A DNA stretch of 64,000 nucleotides from Paraburkholderia dioscoreae (GCF_902459535.1 NZ_LR699554.1:2976001-3040000), one strand, 5' to 3'. Counted from the stretch's first letter, positions 29,501 through 37,318 are shown. Made by a program: numbers and translations. The notes: a model not told the origin generated them from the letters alone.

Positions 29501-30308
29501 GCGGCACGCCGAGGCGCGCGCAAACGTTCGCGAACTCGCGCACATAAGCGGGCGGCAGCGTCGTATTGGTGATGCCTTCGCGCAGCATGAAGGCATGCGT
29601 GGTTTCAGGCGCGAACGGCGGCGGATCGCTGATCACCACACTGCCGCCGACGGCAAGCGGTACTAACCATGCTTCGATGGAGACATCGAAATTGACCGAC
29701 GCAAAATGCAGCACGCGGTCGGTGGCCGCGATCGGCAACGACCCGGCAAGCGCCTCGCCATGCGCGGCAAGCGGTCCGTGTTCGACAGCCACCGCTTTTG
29801 GCGTGCCTGTCGAGCCAGACGTGTAGATCATGTATGCCGCCGCTCGCGGATGAACCGGCGTGTCTTCGTCGTCGAAACAGGGTGCCGCCGCGTCTGTGGT
29901 GGCAGCGCTTTCCACGTGAAAGCACTCTCTGAAGCGCGCACGCATCGCCGCATCGGCGGAATCGTCGACAATGCCGTGCATGAGTCCCGCATCCCGCGCA
30001 ACCCAATCGAGGCGCGCTGGCGGATGGAGCGGATCGAGTGCGACGAACACGCCGCCCGCCTTCAATACGGCAAGCAACGCGACGAACAGATCGCACGACC
30101 GTGCAACGCATACGCCCACACGCACCTCAGTCGTCACACCTGCCGCGCGCAGCCGTGCCGCGAGCCGCGCCGCGCGACTATCCAGTTCGCCGCGCGTCAG
30201 CCGCACGGTAGACGGCGTGAATGACGCCAGCGCGGGCGCATCGGGATCGATGCGCGCCATAGCGCGGATCTGCTGGTGCAATGCAATCGGGAAGCTCGTC
30301 ATGGGCAT
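20583..30308 (-). CDS. orbI: Siderophore NRPS, A-T-C-A-T-E-C-A-T
   Basis: About 3241 residues. Domains in order are A1 without a preceding C domain (YMIYTSGSTGTPKA), T1 (RFFARGGDSLAAMQ), C (HHSVSDGWS), A2, T2 (NFFELGGDSILVLQ), epimerase (HHIIVDGVSWRVLL and NYLGQF), C (HHLLLDGWS), A3 and T3 (DFFALGGHSLLATQ). Pocket residues in A2 (DLGHT...LKIVPSHL) fit Asp. Those in A3 (DVSVW...LHFVPSML) fit Ser. A1 (DVSIE) shares the Glu seen in OrbJ and suits an ornithine derivative. Epimerisation of the second residue matches D-hydroxy-Asp in ornibactin-type peptides. Start ATG 30308 or 30302; the frame reaches 30353 only by TTG. An OrbS-type promoter lies upstream. Confidence 0.94.
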   Translation of the reverse strand: MPMTSFPIALHQQIRAMARIDPDAPALASFTPSTVRLTRGELDSRAARLAARLRAAGVTTEVRVGVCVARSCDLFVALLAVLKAGGVFVALDPLHPPARLDWVARDAGLMHGIVDDSADAAMRARFRECFHVESAATTDAAAPCFDDEDTPVHPRAAAYMIYTSGSTGTPKAVAVEHGPLAAHGEALAGSLPIAATDRVLHFASVNFDVSIEAWLVPLAVGGSVVISDPPPFAPETTHAFMLREGITNTTLPPAYVREFANVCARLGVPPSLRTLLFGGEAMSQDSFDEIRRVFPSVRLVNGYGPTEAVISPMLWPVDPGMTPALEGSNGFASLPIGWPIGRRVARIDGAAQQGEAGELLLGGVCLARGYHGRAALTAERFLPDPTGEPGERIYRTGDLARERADGSFDYLGRIDDQVQVRGVRVEPGEIAACLLTHPAVADAGVLAEAAGGRTQLIACVVLQDALEPDDAALQAHLAAHLPQAWMPHRFVRFERLPYTLNGKLDRTALRDFVATLPAVIDSNHVAPRTRIETRLAALWQKLLNDPAPIGCNDRFFARGGDSLAAMQLQAAIRIEWRVNLRLDTLFDDQPLEALARLIDASETETSAGSHSITVVRTADAPFVDRAASFAQQRFWVLAQTQDAGAAYHVAVQWDVQGTLEIGTLQRALDCLIARHQAWRTTLVESDDGIVVQRIHARLPVPIAQIDLRACCEDERASRLAALTEQQVGAAFDLSQGPLVRAALVTLADDTQRFLLTTHHSVSDGWSSRCAFDELRTAYAAFAMGHEPQLPALTVQYADYAQWQRDWLAAGEGERQLAYWRDALRDAPEALALPLDRPRSLEHDYRGGRLTLRLPVALSEAVRETARRAQASPFTVLLAAFDAWLYRLTGATDVVVAAPIAHRQRAETAPLVGLFLNTLALRARVAPDQSFAALLDGVRRSTLDAIAHQDVPFDQVLDAVKPPVRRGDAWLKVKFAQQFDLELTAELPGASVRMSPGLDLAARFDYALDFTDDPRGIELVAAYALDGIDEATAHAWLHSYAALVADAVRDPRRAVTELDCADSAEYRSARRGREFRPVADSVLALFARHAREMPHRVALADADTQLTYGELDAASDRIALALRRRGVGAAVGVCAEHPVVVCIERSVRFAVALIGVMKSGAYVVPLDPAAPHERLAASIDACGARWILTADQAQPLVTVGGATSIDVDTLTQESSSANVGDLTATASHTSPLADQAAYLIFTSGSTGTPKGVVISHAALADYVEGMLDELAFAPDASMAMVSTVAADLGHTTLFGALCSGRTLHLLPAQCAFDPDRFAHEMRMRNVGILKIVPSHLHALLDAQHPADVLPAHALVTGGETLPWSLVERIAALKPACRVINHYGPTEATVGALTCDTSAPAQAALRALSMRTAYAVPLGLPLPNAYACVLDSYGASVPPGAIGELYLGGPGLARGYLNRAAATAERFVPHPFAAGERLYRTGDRVRLRADRRLDFLGRLDDQVKIRGYRVEPGEVSAALRAFDGIAQAETLAVEHEGRLRLASFVTLSSGARFDETALRASVSARLPDYMVPAVLQHVAALPVTANGKVDRAALRALAVAPAATTAAGDAPQGVTEEALAAVWKEVLKAERVGRDDNFFELGGDSILVLQVIARSRKRGVRFTPKQLFDAPTLAQLARVATTVDLAAPAAEGAAKAQAAPSPIEQAVTLTPAQLRFFALDIPQRGHWNQSIELDTHAPLDFDAFARAFETLLTHHEIFRQRFAPAGSQGEWRLTLAARAFETLPLAAVSARDEADALAQFDALQSTLDLTHGPLVCALAALMPDGTTKLYLAIHHIIVDGVSWRVLLDDLEAAYRAACERRSVRLAPTGTSAQEWAARLARAALDTANSPFAAEIPYWTAHAAPYDDLPLDRPQARATNADAQSVIQTIGADLTRAALTEANAAYRTQMIELLIAALAQSLGLPVCRIELEGHGREALFDDVDVSRTPGWLTSHYPVQFALESTPAATLGAVKDTLRGVPNKGLGFGVLRHYGDTATRAALAAVPRPHVTFNYLGQFDAPREAALVPRFGGAGRERDPAGPLGNALAIHAYIDGDATRTLKVHWVYGATQFERATVEAIAQRFESALAELIAACTARLAQHGGGATPGDYPLARAGGLTQGALERMPLGLRTVDDIYPLSPMQHGILFHSLFAPGQSTYVNQLVATLIEPDVERLRTAFEAAVPRHDILRTSFTPEEATPMQIVHRQARMPVEILDWRERGADANDAFETWLNADRARGFDLTSPPLMRVALIRITDDTWRLVWTRHHLLLDGWSTARFFADVLRDYIEPPRPQPFAAPAKTRYRDFIAWLAARDAESERAFWLQRLALLDEPTLVAERTPAKGGRESRHLTRRETVGAATTARLTDAARRLKVTLNTMVQGAWALALQRMTHHTAVAFGATVAGRPDSLPDVDTILGLFINTLPVIAAPLPQRRASAWLHDLQRDNAAAAEHAHTPLYEIQQWAGQGGGALFDTLVVFENYPVDEAWQGRDERALKLRELRNIEATDFALTLVIEAGTTLTIDYGYDAARLDESRVAALHRAFETCLAGLIANPDAPLGTISIASADDLIKLARFNSTAQVWPPAQQQALHRQFELRALASPEAIALEFADEQARTQQMTYGELDANADRVAAALIEAGVQADTAVALCVERSFDMVVALIGVLKAGAAYLPVDPDYPADRIAYLLNDAKPAVVLTQPHLLERVTQAVDSANVKILTIDALRGADFTLSAAVAVAPDQLAYLIYTSGSTGKPKGAGNTHRALANRIAWMQDAYRLDTSDVVLHKTPFGFDVSVWEFVWPLAVGAKLAIAAPGDHRDPARLVAAVETHRVTTLHFVPSMLAAFVAHLEDFRAAARCASIERIVASGEALAPELVARVAQQLPHARLYNLYGPTEAAIDVSHWTCDARDADAASVPIGHPIANLQLHVLDAALQPLPQGATGELYLGGAGLARGYLGRAALTAERFIPDPFAHGARLYRTGDLARRRADGALDYLGRMDTQVKLRGQRIELGEIETLLRATPGVHDAVVIVRDEQLIGYVARGGDSALDTQTLLDGLHAQLPPYMVPSHLIQMDVLPVTPNGKCDRHALPAPERGAADEQAVALPATGTEHELAGIWKCVLRVDTIGRDDDFFALGGHSLLATQANAQANLHWTLILPLRTLFDERTLQRCAAAIDRALAERDAHGAGDTARAIDALLDEFELQ

Positions 30309-30372
30309 GGAATCCGTTAGAACTGGCCGCGTTGGCCAAGTCGCAGGCCGCAATGGGCCGCTTCATTGGTGT

Positions 30373-30397
30373 GACGATCCGCCATCGCAAATCTTTA
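30373..30397 (-). promoter_or_regulatory. OrbS-type promoter of orbI
   Basis: On the minus strand TAAA (30394-30397), exactly 17 bases, then CGTC (30373-30376). This is the -35/-10 pair known for OrbS/PvdS-class sigma factors. The predicted leader to the orbI start is about 60 bases. It forms one arm of an inverted repeat shared with the orbE promoter. Confidence 0.85.
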
Positions 30398-30457
30398 CCG
30401 CGCGCAGCGTTTTTATTTGGACTGCATCTTTTTGATGTGGCAGATGGCAGCGCGCGG

Positions 30458-30482
30458 TAAATGTTTGCGTCGCCCATTCGTC
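30458..30482 (+). promoter_or_regulatory. OrbS-type promoter of orbE
   Basis: TAAA (30458-30461), 17 bases, CGTC (30479-30482), pointing away from the orbI promoter. The 20 bases at 30450-30469 match the reverse complement of 30386-30405 at 18 positions, so GCGCGCGGTAAA plus TTTGCG are conserved around both -35 boxes. Confidence 0.85.
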
Positions 30483-30582
30483 TATCAGGCGAGGGGCGAT
30501 TCTTCGCGCCCCGCTGAATGGCTGCATGCACGCATGCGCTGCGATTCACCGATCCATTGCGACCCACTGCGACACCTTGCCG

Positions 30583-32349
30583 ATGACCGCTGCCAACGAG
30601 CGCTACGACGCGCCACCCTCGTCTTCTTCATCTTCCGCCAACCCTGCGGGCAAGCCCGCCATGCGCCTGATCGTTGCGTTGCTCAAACGTTCACGCGGCT
30701 CGTTCGCGATCGCGCTGACGGCGTGCGTGCTGAACGGCATTGCCAGCGTGCTGCTCGTTGCGACCTTGAGCCGCGCGCTGTCGCAGCCGGGCGCCGCCGA
30801 TATGTCGCTCGCCATGCGTTTTGCGCTGTGCGCGATCGTCGCGCTCGTCACGCGTGTGATTACCGGCGTGCTGTTCGCGCGCCTCTCGCAAGACACGATG
30901 GCGCAGTTGCGCGAACACGTCGCGCGCCGCGTCGCGGAAGCCGAATTGCGCGATGTCGAGCGCATTGGCGCGGCGCCCGTGCAGTCCGTGCTGACCGACG
31001 ACGCCACCAACGTCTCGATGCTGTTCTTCGCGTTGCCCAATCTCGTGATGCACGGCTCGATCGTGTTCGGCTGCCTCGGCTATCTGGCGTGGCTGTCGTG
31101 GCCGGTCTGTCTGCTCGCGGTGGCCGCGATCCTGGTCGGCTCGCTCGGCTATCACGCCGGCGACAAGCGCGCAATCGCCTCGCTCGAAGCCGCGGGCCGT
31201 TCGCAGGACAAACTGTTCGGCTATCTCGGCGCGCTCTTCACCGGCGCGAAGGAACTGAAGCTGCACCAGGCGCGCTCGCGTCAGTTCGTGGACGGCCAGC
31301 TCGGCTCGGCCATCGACGAAGTGCGCGATCATCGGCGCCGGGCGTTCAGCGCGTATGCGGTCGGGGTCGGCTGGATCGTGTTCCTGTTTTACGTGTTTCT
31401 CGGTGTCGCGGCGTTCTGGCCGGCACTCGGCGTGCATGCGGACGCGCCTTCCACATCGGGCTACGTGGTGGTGTTCCTGTTCATGCTGTTGCCGCTGGAC
31501 GGTCTGCTCAACAACGTGCCGACGCTGAATGCGGCACGCGTCTCGCTCGATCGCATCGAGAAGGTGATGGGCGAATTCGGCGCGCTGCGCACCTCGCCGC
31601 CGCCCGACGAGAACGCCTCGCACGCGCCGTATCGCACTCTCACGCTCAGCAATGTCACGCACTCGTACTTCCATGAGCGCGACGAGCGCATGTTCCGCGT
31701 CGGACCGGTCAATCTGACTTTCAGGCCGGGCGAGCTGGTGTTTATCGTCGGCGGCAACGGCAGCGGCAAGACGACGCTCGCGAAAGTACTCACCGGGCTC
31801 TACGAACCCGAAGACGGCACCATTGAACTGGACGGCAAACCGGTCGGCCTCGCCGAACGCGCCGCGTATCGTCAGCGCTTCACGGCCGTGTTCAACGACT
31901 TTCATCTGTTCGACGCGCTGCTCGGCATCGTCGATCCGAACGACGCCTCGCGGGCGCAGGCTGACGCCCGCGCGAACGCGCTGGTGGCGAAGCTCGCGCT
32001 CGATCACAAGGTGCAGGTCGTGAACGGCGCATTCTCCACGCGAGCGCTTTCCACCGGTCAGCGCAAACGCCTTGCGCTGGTTGTAGCGTATCTGGAAGAC
32101 CGGCCGTTCTATCTGTTCGACGAGTGGGCTGCGGATCAGGATCCGCAGTTCAAGGCGGTGTTCTACGAACAACTGTTGCCGGAGCTGCGTTCGCGCGGCA
32201 AGACGGTGCTCGTGATCAGTCACGACGACCGCTATTTCCATCTCGCGGATCGTGTGCTGAAGCTGGAGAACGGCAGCATCGTCAGCGAGACGCATGGCTC
32301 GGCACAAGTGGTGCAGAACCCGTCGGCGGCCAACGGTACGATGGGTTGA
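30583..32349 (+). CDS. orbE: Siderophore exporter, cyclic-peptide type ABC half-transporter
   Basis: Expected to export the finished siderophore or its precursor from the cytoplasm, like PvdE. The 588 residues hold an N-terminal membrane domain with about six helices (FAIALTACVLNGIASVLLVA through VVVFLFMLLPLDGLL) and a C-terminal nucleotide-binding domain. The latter has Walker A VGGNGSGKTTLAKVL, signature ALSTGQRKRLALV and Walker B FYLFDEWAADQDP; the EWA form is typical of the SyrD/PvdE branch. Start choice ATG 30583 is uncertain; ATG 30661 (MRLIVALLKRS) is the alternative. It is transcribed alone, convergent with orbB. Confidence 0.88.
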   Translation: MTAANERYDAPPSSSSSSANPAGKPAMRLIVALLKRSRGSFAIALTACVLNGIASVLLVATLSRALSQPGAADMSLAMRFALCAIVALVTRVITGVLFARLSQDTMAQLREHVARRVAEAELRDVERIGAAPVQSVLTDDATNVSMLFFALPNLVMHGSIVFGCLGYLAWLSWPVCLLAVAAILVGSLGYHAGDKRAIASLEAAGRSQDKLFGYLGALFTGAKELKLHQARSRQFVDGQLGSAIDEVRDHRRRAFSAYAVGVGWIVFLFYVFLGVAAFWPALGVHADAPSTSGYVVVFLFMLLPLDGLLNNVPTLNAARVSLDRIEKVMGEFGALRTSPPPDENASHAPYRTLTLSNVTHSYFHERDERMFRVGPVNLTFRPGELVFIVGGNGSGKTTLAKVLTGLYEPEDGTIELDGKPVGLAERAAYRQRFTAVFNDFHLFDALLGIVDPNDASRAQADARANALVAKLALDHKVQVVNGAFSTRALSTGQRKRLALVVAYLEDRPFYLFDEWAADQDPQFKAVFYEQLLPELRSRGKTVLVISHDDRYFHLADRVLKLENGSIVSETHGSAQVVQNPSAANGTMG

Positions 32350-32416
32350 TGAGGTGAGCGCTCCGCATGCTGGGCGCCGTTTGTTCCGGCGCTCGGCTTG
32401 TTGAAGCGAGACTCGC

Positions 32417-33526
32417 CTACTTCTTTACTGCAGGCGCCGGCAGGGACAGCAACGTATCCGTCATCGTGTCGGCGAGTCGCAATGCGGACATCGGGCCGCC
32501 GAAACCCCAGATATTCCGTTCGACAAGTCCGACGCGCCCCGAACTTCGAGCCGGCACGAAACGCCAGATCGGCGAATCGAGTTTGGTGGCGAGCGGAACG
32601 TTCTTGTCCGTCGCGCTGACGAACAGCACGGTCAGCTTCGGCTTCTTCAACAGATCTTCAGAACTGACGTACGCGGTGCCTTCGCGAGTCGCTTCTGCCG
32701 GCCACAGGTTGAGCCCGAGCGCATGCGCGACACCCGCCGCCGTGCTGTTGCCGGTGAATGCCCAGTAGCGGTCCGGCAAACCCAATTCCTGCAGCCACGC
32801 GACCTGTTCGCCGCGGTGGCCCGCTTCGGCGAGGCGCTGGGCGTTGCGGGCAAAACCTGCATCGACTTGGGCCTCGACGGCAGTTGCCGCCTCTTCGCGT
32901 CCCGTCAGGCAGCCGATGGTGCGCAGAATCTTGCGACTCCAATCGAGTTGTGTAACGTGGGCGCCGTCTTCGGTAAAGTTCGGGCCGTATTTAAACAGCA
33001 CGGTCGGCGCAATGCGTTCGAGCGCTGCAAAAATCGGCGCATGCCGCAAGCCGACGCCGAGAATCAGATCGGGCCTCGCCGCCGCGATTGCTTCGAGACT
33101 CGGTTCCTGCCGTGTGCCGACATCGGGCACCGACGCGAGACGCGCGTTGTCGTAGCCGATCCACACCGGGTAATACTCGGGATCGGCCATGCCGACCGGC
33201 GTGAGGCCGACCGCCGCGAGATCTTCAGCGAACATGAATTCGAGCACGACGATGCGCTTGGGCTGTGCGCGTAGCGATGGACTCGCTTGCGAGACGATCG
33301 GGTTGTCTGCGAGCGGTGTGCAGGTTTGCTGCTGTGCTTGTGTGATGCGGGCGCGAGATGGATTACTTGTACCCGCTGCGGGTGCAACGCTTTGACTGCC
33401 TTGCGCGAACGCATACGAACCGGAGAACAGTGCGGTCGCCACCGCAACGCTAACGCAAAGCTGCCTGAAACATAGGGGTTTCCTGGTCCGGCGCGACCGT
33501 GGCGCTGATATTGGCAATCTCGTCAT
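32417..33526 (-). CDS. orbB: Periplasmic iron-hydroxamate binding protein
   Basis: Captures the ferric siderophore in the periplasm and hands it to the OrbD permease. 369 residues from the ATG at 33526, with a signal peptide (CVSVAVATALFSGSYAFAQ). The Fhu/Fec-type fold is seen in PKRIVVLEFMFAEDLAAVGL, PSLEAIAAARPDLILGVG and the C-terminal SALRLADTMTDTLL. The start overlaps the orbF stop (ATGA), so translation is coupled. The first in-frame ATG at 33592 would put it inside orbF and lacks a signal. Confidence 0.88.
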   Translation of the reverse strand: MTRLPISAPRSRRTRKPLCFRQLCVSVAVATALFSGSYAFAQGSQSVAPAAGTSNPSRARITQAQQQTCTPLADNPIVSQASPSLRAQPKRIVVLEFMFAEDLAAVGLTPVGMADPEYYPVWIGYDNARLASVPDVGTRQEPSLEAIAAARPDLILGVGLRHAPIFAALERIAPTVLFKYGPNFTEDGAHVTQLDWSRKILRTIGCLTGREEAATAVEAQVDAGFARNAQRLAEAGHRGEQVAWLQELGLPDRYWAFTGNSTAAGVAHALGLNLWPAEATREGTAYVSSEDLLKKPKLTVLFVSATDKNVPLATKLDSPIWRFVPARSSGRVGLVERNIWGFGGPMSALRLADTMTDTLLSLPAPAVKK

Positions 33527-34344
33527 TGCGGCGCAGCCTGCAATGCGATTTCCGCATCGCTCATCGTCAATAGCAAGGGGCAGCGTCCACACAGTTGCGT
33601 CTCTCCAGGAATTTCATAACGTACGCAGCACACCCGCCGTACGCTGAACGGGTTCGGCAAGCTCGCGGCGCGCGGCTTCGCCTGACGCACCGGCAGACGC
33701 AGCGGATTCGCCTCGCCATTGGCGGCAAGCGGACCAAACAGCCACGCGATGTCTTCGCTCAGATCGAATTGCGGCGCGCATTGTTCGAACAGGTAGTCCA
33801 GCAGATTGCCGGCGTTGCTCCACAACACGCGCGGCGCGATTCGGGTCATTGTGCACAGCGTTTCGATCACCGTATTCAGGTGATCGACGAGCGGTGCATA
33901 GCGGCGTGCCGGGTCGCATTCAACCGGCTGCAACGCGGCACGCGCGAAATATGCGGCGATGGGAAGACCGTCGCGCAGCACGATATGCGTGTTATCCGGC
34001 GACATGGCAAGCGGACGGCGCAGCAACGCTGCGGCGACGAATCCGGCGGTCGCCGCGAAGCCGAAGTAGTACTTGGTCCATTGCGACAGCAATGCGCGTG
34101 CATGCGTTTCGCGCTCGCCGCCGTAGAGCGTGACCATAGCATCGAGCAATTCGGTGCGACGGCCAGCCAGTTCGCTAGCGGGGATCACGGCTAGCGAAGC
34201 AGTCCGGTCATCGGCGAGGATCGGTTCCTCTACGGGGTTCGGCGTGCCGAGCCACACGTGCTCGAGATAATGCGCGATCGACTCCGGCGCAAAACCCGCG
34301 AAGCATTGCGCTCGCTCGTCGTCGTGGTGGGGTTGCCGCGTCAC
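33523..34344 (-). CDS. orbF: Siderophore-iron reductase, FhuF type
   Basis: Reduces Fe(III) bound to the hydroxamate to release Fe(II) in the cytoplasm. 273 residues; the C-terminus has the FhuF [2Fe-2S] signature as CC-x11-C-x2-C (RVCCVRYEIPG...LCGRCPL). The spacing is one residue longer than the classic CC-x10-C-x2-C. It starts with GTG in a GTGA overlap with the orbD stop and ends in an ATGA overlap with orbB. Confidence 0.87.
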   Translation of the reverse strand: MTRQPHHDDERAQCFAGFAPESIAHYLEHVWLGTPNPVEEPILADDRTASLAVIPASELAGRRTELLDAMVTLYGGERETHARALLSQWTKYYFGFAATAGFVAAALLRRPLAMSPDNTHIVLRDGLPIAAYFARAALQPVECDPARRYAPLVDHLNTVIETLCTMTRIAPRVLWSNAGNLLDYLFEQCAPQFDLSEDIAWLFGPLAANGEANPLRLPVRQAKPRAASLPNPFSVRRVCCVRYEIPGETQLCGRCPLLLTMSDAEIALQAAPQ

Positions 34345-36455
34345 CGTTTGCCCCGCTTCTCGCGCCGAGCCTCCACGATCAGCAGTGCCAGCAGATAGGG
34401 CGCGCCGATCAGCGCGGTCAGCACGCCAGCCGGAATCTCACGCGGCGCCAGCAACGTGCGCGCCGCGATATCGGCCACCACCAGCACCAGCGCTCCACAC
34501 GCCGCCGCCAGCCACAAGCGTGTGCGATGAGCACGCGCACCGAGCATCGACGCCAGATGCGGTGCCATCAAGCCGATAAAGCCGACCGGCCCCACGGCGG
34601 CCACCGCGGCGCATGCCGCCAGCGTCGCCACGCTCAGCACCAGCGGACGCAACACGCTGATCGGCAAACCCAGCGACGCGGCCTGGTCGTCGCCCAGGGC
34701 AAGCAGATCGAGCGGCCGCGCGAGCAACGCGAACACCGGCACGGCCAGCACGCACCACGGCAGCAGCGTCGTCACTTCGCCCCAACTGCGCCCATAGGTA
34801 CCGCCGACCAGCCACACCACGAAGCGCGCGGGCTGCACGCTTTGCTGGGTGATGAGCCATTGCGACAGGGTCGTCCACAGCGTGCCGATCACGATGCCCG
34901 TCAACGCAACCGCGAGCGGCGCATAGCGATGGCGGCGATTCAGCAGGAGCGTCAAGGCCAACGTGATGCCGCCGCCCGCGAGCGACGCGGCGGCCAGCGT
35001 CGAATGTGCGGCGAGCGGCCACATCACGAGCGCCGCGAGCGTCGCGAGGCCCGCGCCTTGCGTCACGCCCAGCACTTCCGGACCGGCGAGCGGATTGCGC
35101 ACGATGCTTTGCATCAGCACACCGCTCGCGGCGAGCAACGCGCCCGCCAGCAGTGCGCAAATGAGACGCGGCAGACGCAGATCGAGCAGCATTCCCGCAA
35201 GCTCGTCGCGGTGATCGAATGCGGCGAGCCAGCGCTGCACGCCGATCGTCGTCGGACCGAACGAGGCGCCCGCGCACACGATCACGATACCGAGCAGCAC
35301 CAGCGCGCTTGCCGTCAGCGGCCAGGGCCAGGCATCGGCCATGCGCACGAAGCGCGTGCCCGCGCGCGCAGCAGCTCGCTCCTGGCCGGCGTGCAATGCG
35401 CCCGACCACGCGGCGCCGCTGCGGATCATCGCGAGCATCAGCGGTGTGCCGACGAAGGCAATCGCCACGCCGGTCGAAAGTGTCGCGTCGAGATCGAGCG
35501 CCTGCACGGCACTGTCGGTGACGAGCACCAGCGCGCCGCCGACGAGCGCGGACAATGGCACGAGCGCGGCCAGCCGCGATGCCTTCGCGCCGCGCATCTG
35601 ACGCAGCAGGTTCGGTGCGATCAGGCCGACATACGAGAGCGGCCCAGCCACACTCACAGCGACGCTCGCGAAGCCCACCGCCACCACCATCGCCGCGAGC
35701 CGCGTGGCATCCACGCGAACGCCGGCCGCTGCTGCGGCGTCGTCGCCGAGCGCGAGCGGATCGAGCGGGCGAATCACGAAGGGCAACGCGACCAGCGGCA
35801 ACACGAGCCACGACGCGGCGGTCTTCAAGCCGGCCGCGCCGGGTTGATAAAGGCTGCCGCTCGCCCACAACGACACACCGACGATGCTCTGCTCGAAGAA
35901 CGCGAGAATCAGCGTGGTCAGCGCGGAAAACAGCAGCATGCAAACGCTGCCAGCGAGGATGAGCCGCAACGGCGTCGCGCGCCAGCCGCCGGCGGCCGCG
36001 GCCACGCACGCTGCCGCGCCGAGACCGCACACGAACAGCAGCGGCACGGACGCCGCGCCGGCCAGCGAAGGCACCAGCATCGCGGCAAGCAAGCCGAGCT
36101 GCGCACCGCCGGTAATGCCGAGCAGATCCGGCGAAGCCAAAGGATTGCGCGTCAGCGACTGGAATAAGGTGCCGGCCACCGCGAGGCAGGCGCCCGCCGC
36201 CAATGCCGCCAGAATGCGCGGCACGCTCAGGTCGAAGAGCAGAATGCCGGCGAGTTGCGCGGCGTCGCTGCCTGCGGGCGCGGCGAGCCAGGCACGAAAA
36301 CCGGGTGCAAGACGCATCACGGCCACGACCACGATCAACGCCGACAGCGCGGCGCCGATTGTCGTAACGCGGCTTTTGACGGGCGCACGGTAGCTGTCGC
36401 TGTCCACCGACGGCGCATTACGGCGCAGGCGTTTGCGCGCTGCAAGCGTCGTCAT
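34341..36455 (-). CDS. orbD: Fe(III)-hydroxamate ABC permease, fused FhuB type
   Basis: 704 residues with two homologous halves, about twenty membrane helices in all. Each half carries the FecCD-type signature: PRILAALAAGACLAVAGTLF with NPLASPDLLGITGGA in the first, PRLICALLAGALLAASGVLM with NPLAGPEVLGVTQGA in the second. The helix-loop contacting the ATPase also occurs twice (GPLSYVGLIAPNLLR, GPVGFIGLMAPHLAS). The fused arrangement, as in FhuB, means no second permease is needed. It overlaps orbC upstream (ATGA) and orbF downstream. Confidence 0.93.
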   Translation of the reverse strand: MTTLAARKRLRRNAPSVDSDSYRAPVKSRVTTIGAALSALIVVVAVMRLAPGFRAWLAAPAGSDAAQLAGILLFDLSVPRILAALAAGACLAVAGTLFQSLTRNPLASPDLLGITGGAQLGLLAAMLVPSLAGAASVPLLFVCGLGAAACVAAAAGGWRATPLRLILAGSVCMLLFSALTTLILAFFEQSIVGVSLWASGSLYQPGAAGLKTAASWLVLPLVALPFVIRPLDPLALGDDAAAAAGVRVDATRLAAMVVAVGFASVAVSVAGPLSYVGLIAPNLLRQMRGAKASRLAALVPLSALVGGALVLVTDSAVQALDLDATLSTGVAIAFVGTPLMLAMIRSGAAWSGALHAGQERAAARAGTRFVRMADAWPWPLTASALVLLGIVIVCAGASFGPTTIGVQRWLAAFDHRDELAGMLLDLRLPRLICALLAGALLAASGVLMQSIVRNPLAGPEVLGVTQGAGLATLAALVMWPLAAHSTLAAASLAGGGITLALTLLLNRRHRYAPLAVALTGIVIGTLWTTLSQWLITQQSVQPARFVVWLVGGTYGRSWGEVTTLLPWCVLAVPVFALLARPLDLLALGDDQAASLGLPISVLRPLVLSVATLAACAAVAAVGPVGFIGLMAPHLASMLGARAHRTRLWLAAACGALVLVVADIAARTLLAPREIPAGVLTALIGAPYLLALLIVEARREKRGKR

Positions 36456-37318
36456 GCGGCGAGGTCCTTGCTCGTGGCTTCTTCGTGAAGCGAGGCGGAA
36501 GCCGTGTCGAGATCCGCCGCTTCGCCTTCATAGGCCGGCACGCACATCGGCGCGCCTGTTTGCGGGTGCGCGATCTTGAGCATCGGCACGCCGAAGGTCT
36601 CGCTCAGGTGACGCGGGTCGAGCATCGCATCGGGCGAGCCTTGCGCGACGATGCGGCCGGCGCGCATCAGCACGATGTCGTCGCTGTAGGCCGCTGCCTG
36701 GTTCAGCTCGTGCAGCACCCACACGATCGTGAGGCCGCGCTCACGATTCAGGCGCCGCAACTCGCGCAGTATGTCCAGTTGATGATGGATGTCGAGGTAG
36801 GTAGTCGGCTCGTCGAGCAGCACGATCGGCGCCTGCTGCGCGAGCGCCATTGCGATCCACGCGCGTTGCCGTTCGCCGCCCGAAAGCGCGGCGACGTCGC
36901 GCGCGGCATCGGCGGCAAGGCCGCTGGTGGCGAGCGCTTCGTCGATTGCCGCATGGTCGGCGCGCGACAGTCCGCGAAGCCAGCCGCCGTGCGCGTAACG
37001 ACCGTACGCGACCAGTTCGCGCACGGTGAGTCCCGAAGGAATCTGGTTGAACTGCGCGAGCATGGTCAGCGTGCGCGCCAACACGCGCCGCCGGTGCGAA
37101 GCGAGCGGCACGCCGTTGACTTCGACACTGCCGGACAGCGCCGGTTGCAAACCGGCGAGCGTGCGCAACAACGTGCTTTTGCCGCAGCCGTTCGGTCCGC
37201 ACAAGGCCGTGACGCGGCCGGCTGCGATGTTCAGGTTCAGACCGTGGAGCACGACGTGATCGCGATAACCGACCGTCAGCGAATGCGCCGCGAGCGCCGC
37301 GCCCTGCGATTTCGTCAT
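36452..37318 (-). CDS. orbC: Fe(III)-hydroxamate ABC transporter ATPase
   Basis: 288 residues from the ATG at 37318, which overlaps the orbG stop as ATGA. Walker A CGPNGCGKSTLLRTLAG, signature LSGGERQRAWIAMAL, Walker B PIVLLDEPTTYLDIHHQLD and the switch histidine VWVLHELNQAA are intact. It powers siderophore uptake through OrbD. A C-terminal tail of about 40 residues (EGEAADLDTASASL) exceeds the FhuC core. An upstream frame extension to 37459 is not homologous and lies inside orbG. Confidence 0.93.
   Translation of the reverse strand: MTKSQGAALAAHSLTVGYRDHVVLHGLNLNIAAGRVTALCGPNGCGKSTLLRTLAGLQPALSGSVEVNGVPLASHRRRVLARTLTMLAQFNQIPSGLTVRELVAYGRYAHGGWLRGLSRADHAAIDEALATSGLAADAARDVAALSGGERQRAWIAMALAQQAPIVLLDEPTTYLDIHHQLDILRELRRLNRERGLTIVWVLHELNQAAAYSDDIVLMRAGRIVAQGSPDAMLDPRHLSETFGVPMLKIAHPQTGAPMCVPAYEGEAADLDTASASLHEEATSKDLAA

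Noticed and set aside
30500..31676. Alternative plus-strand frame overlapping orbE
   Set aside because: A frame shadow; it lacks the ABC motifs that the orbE frame has.
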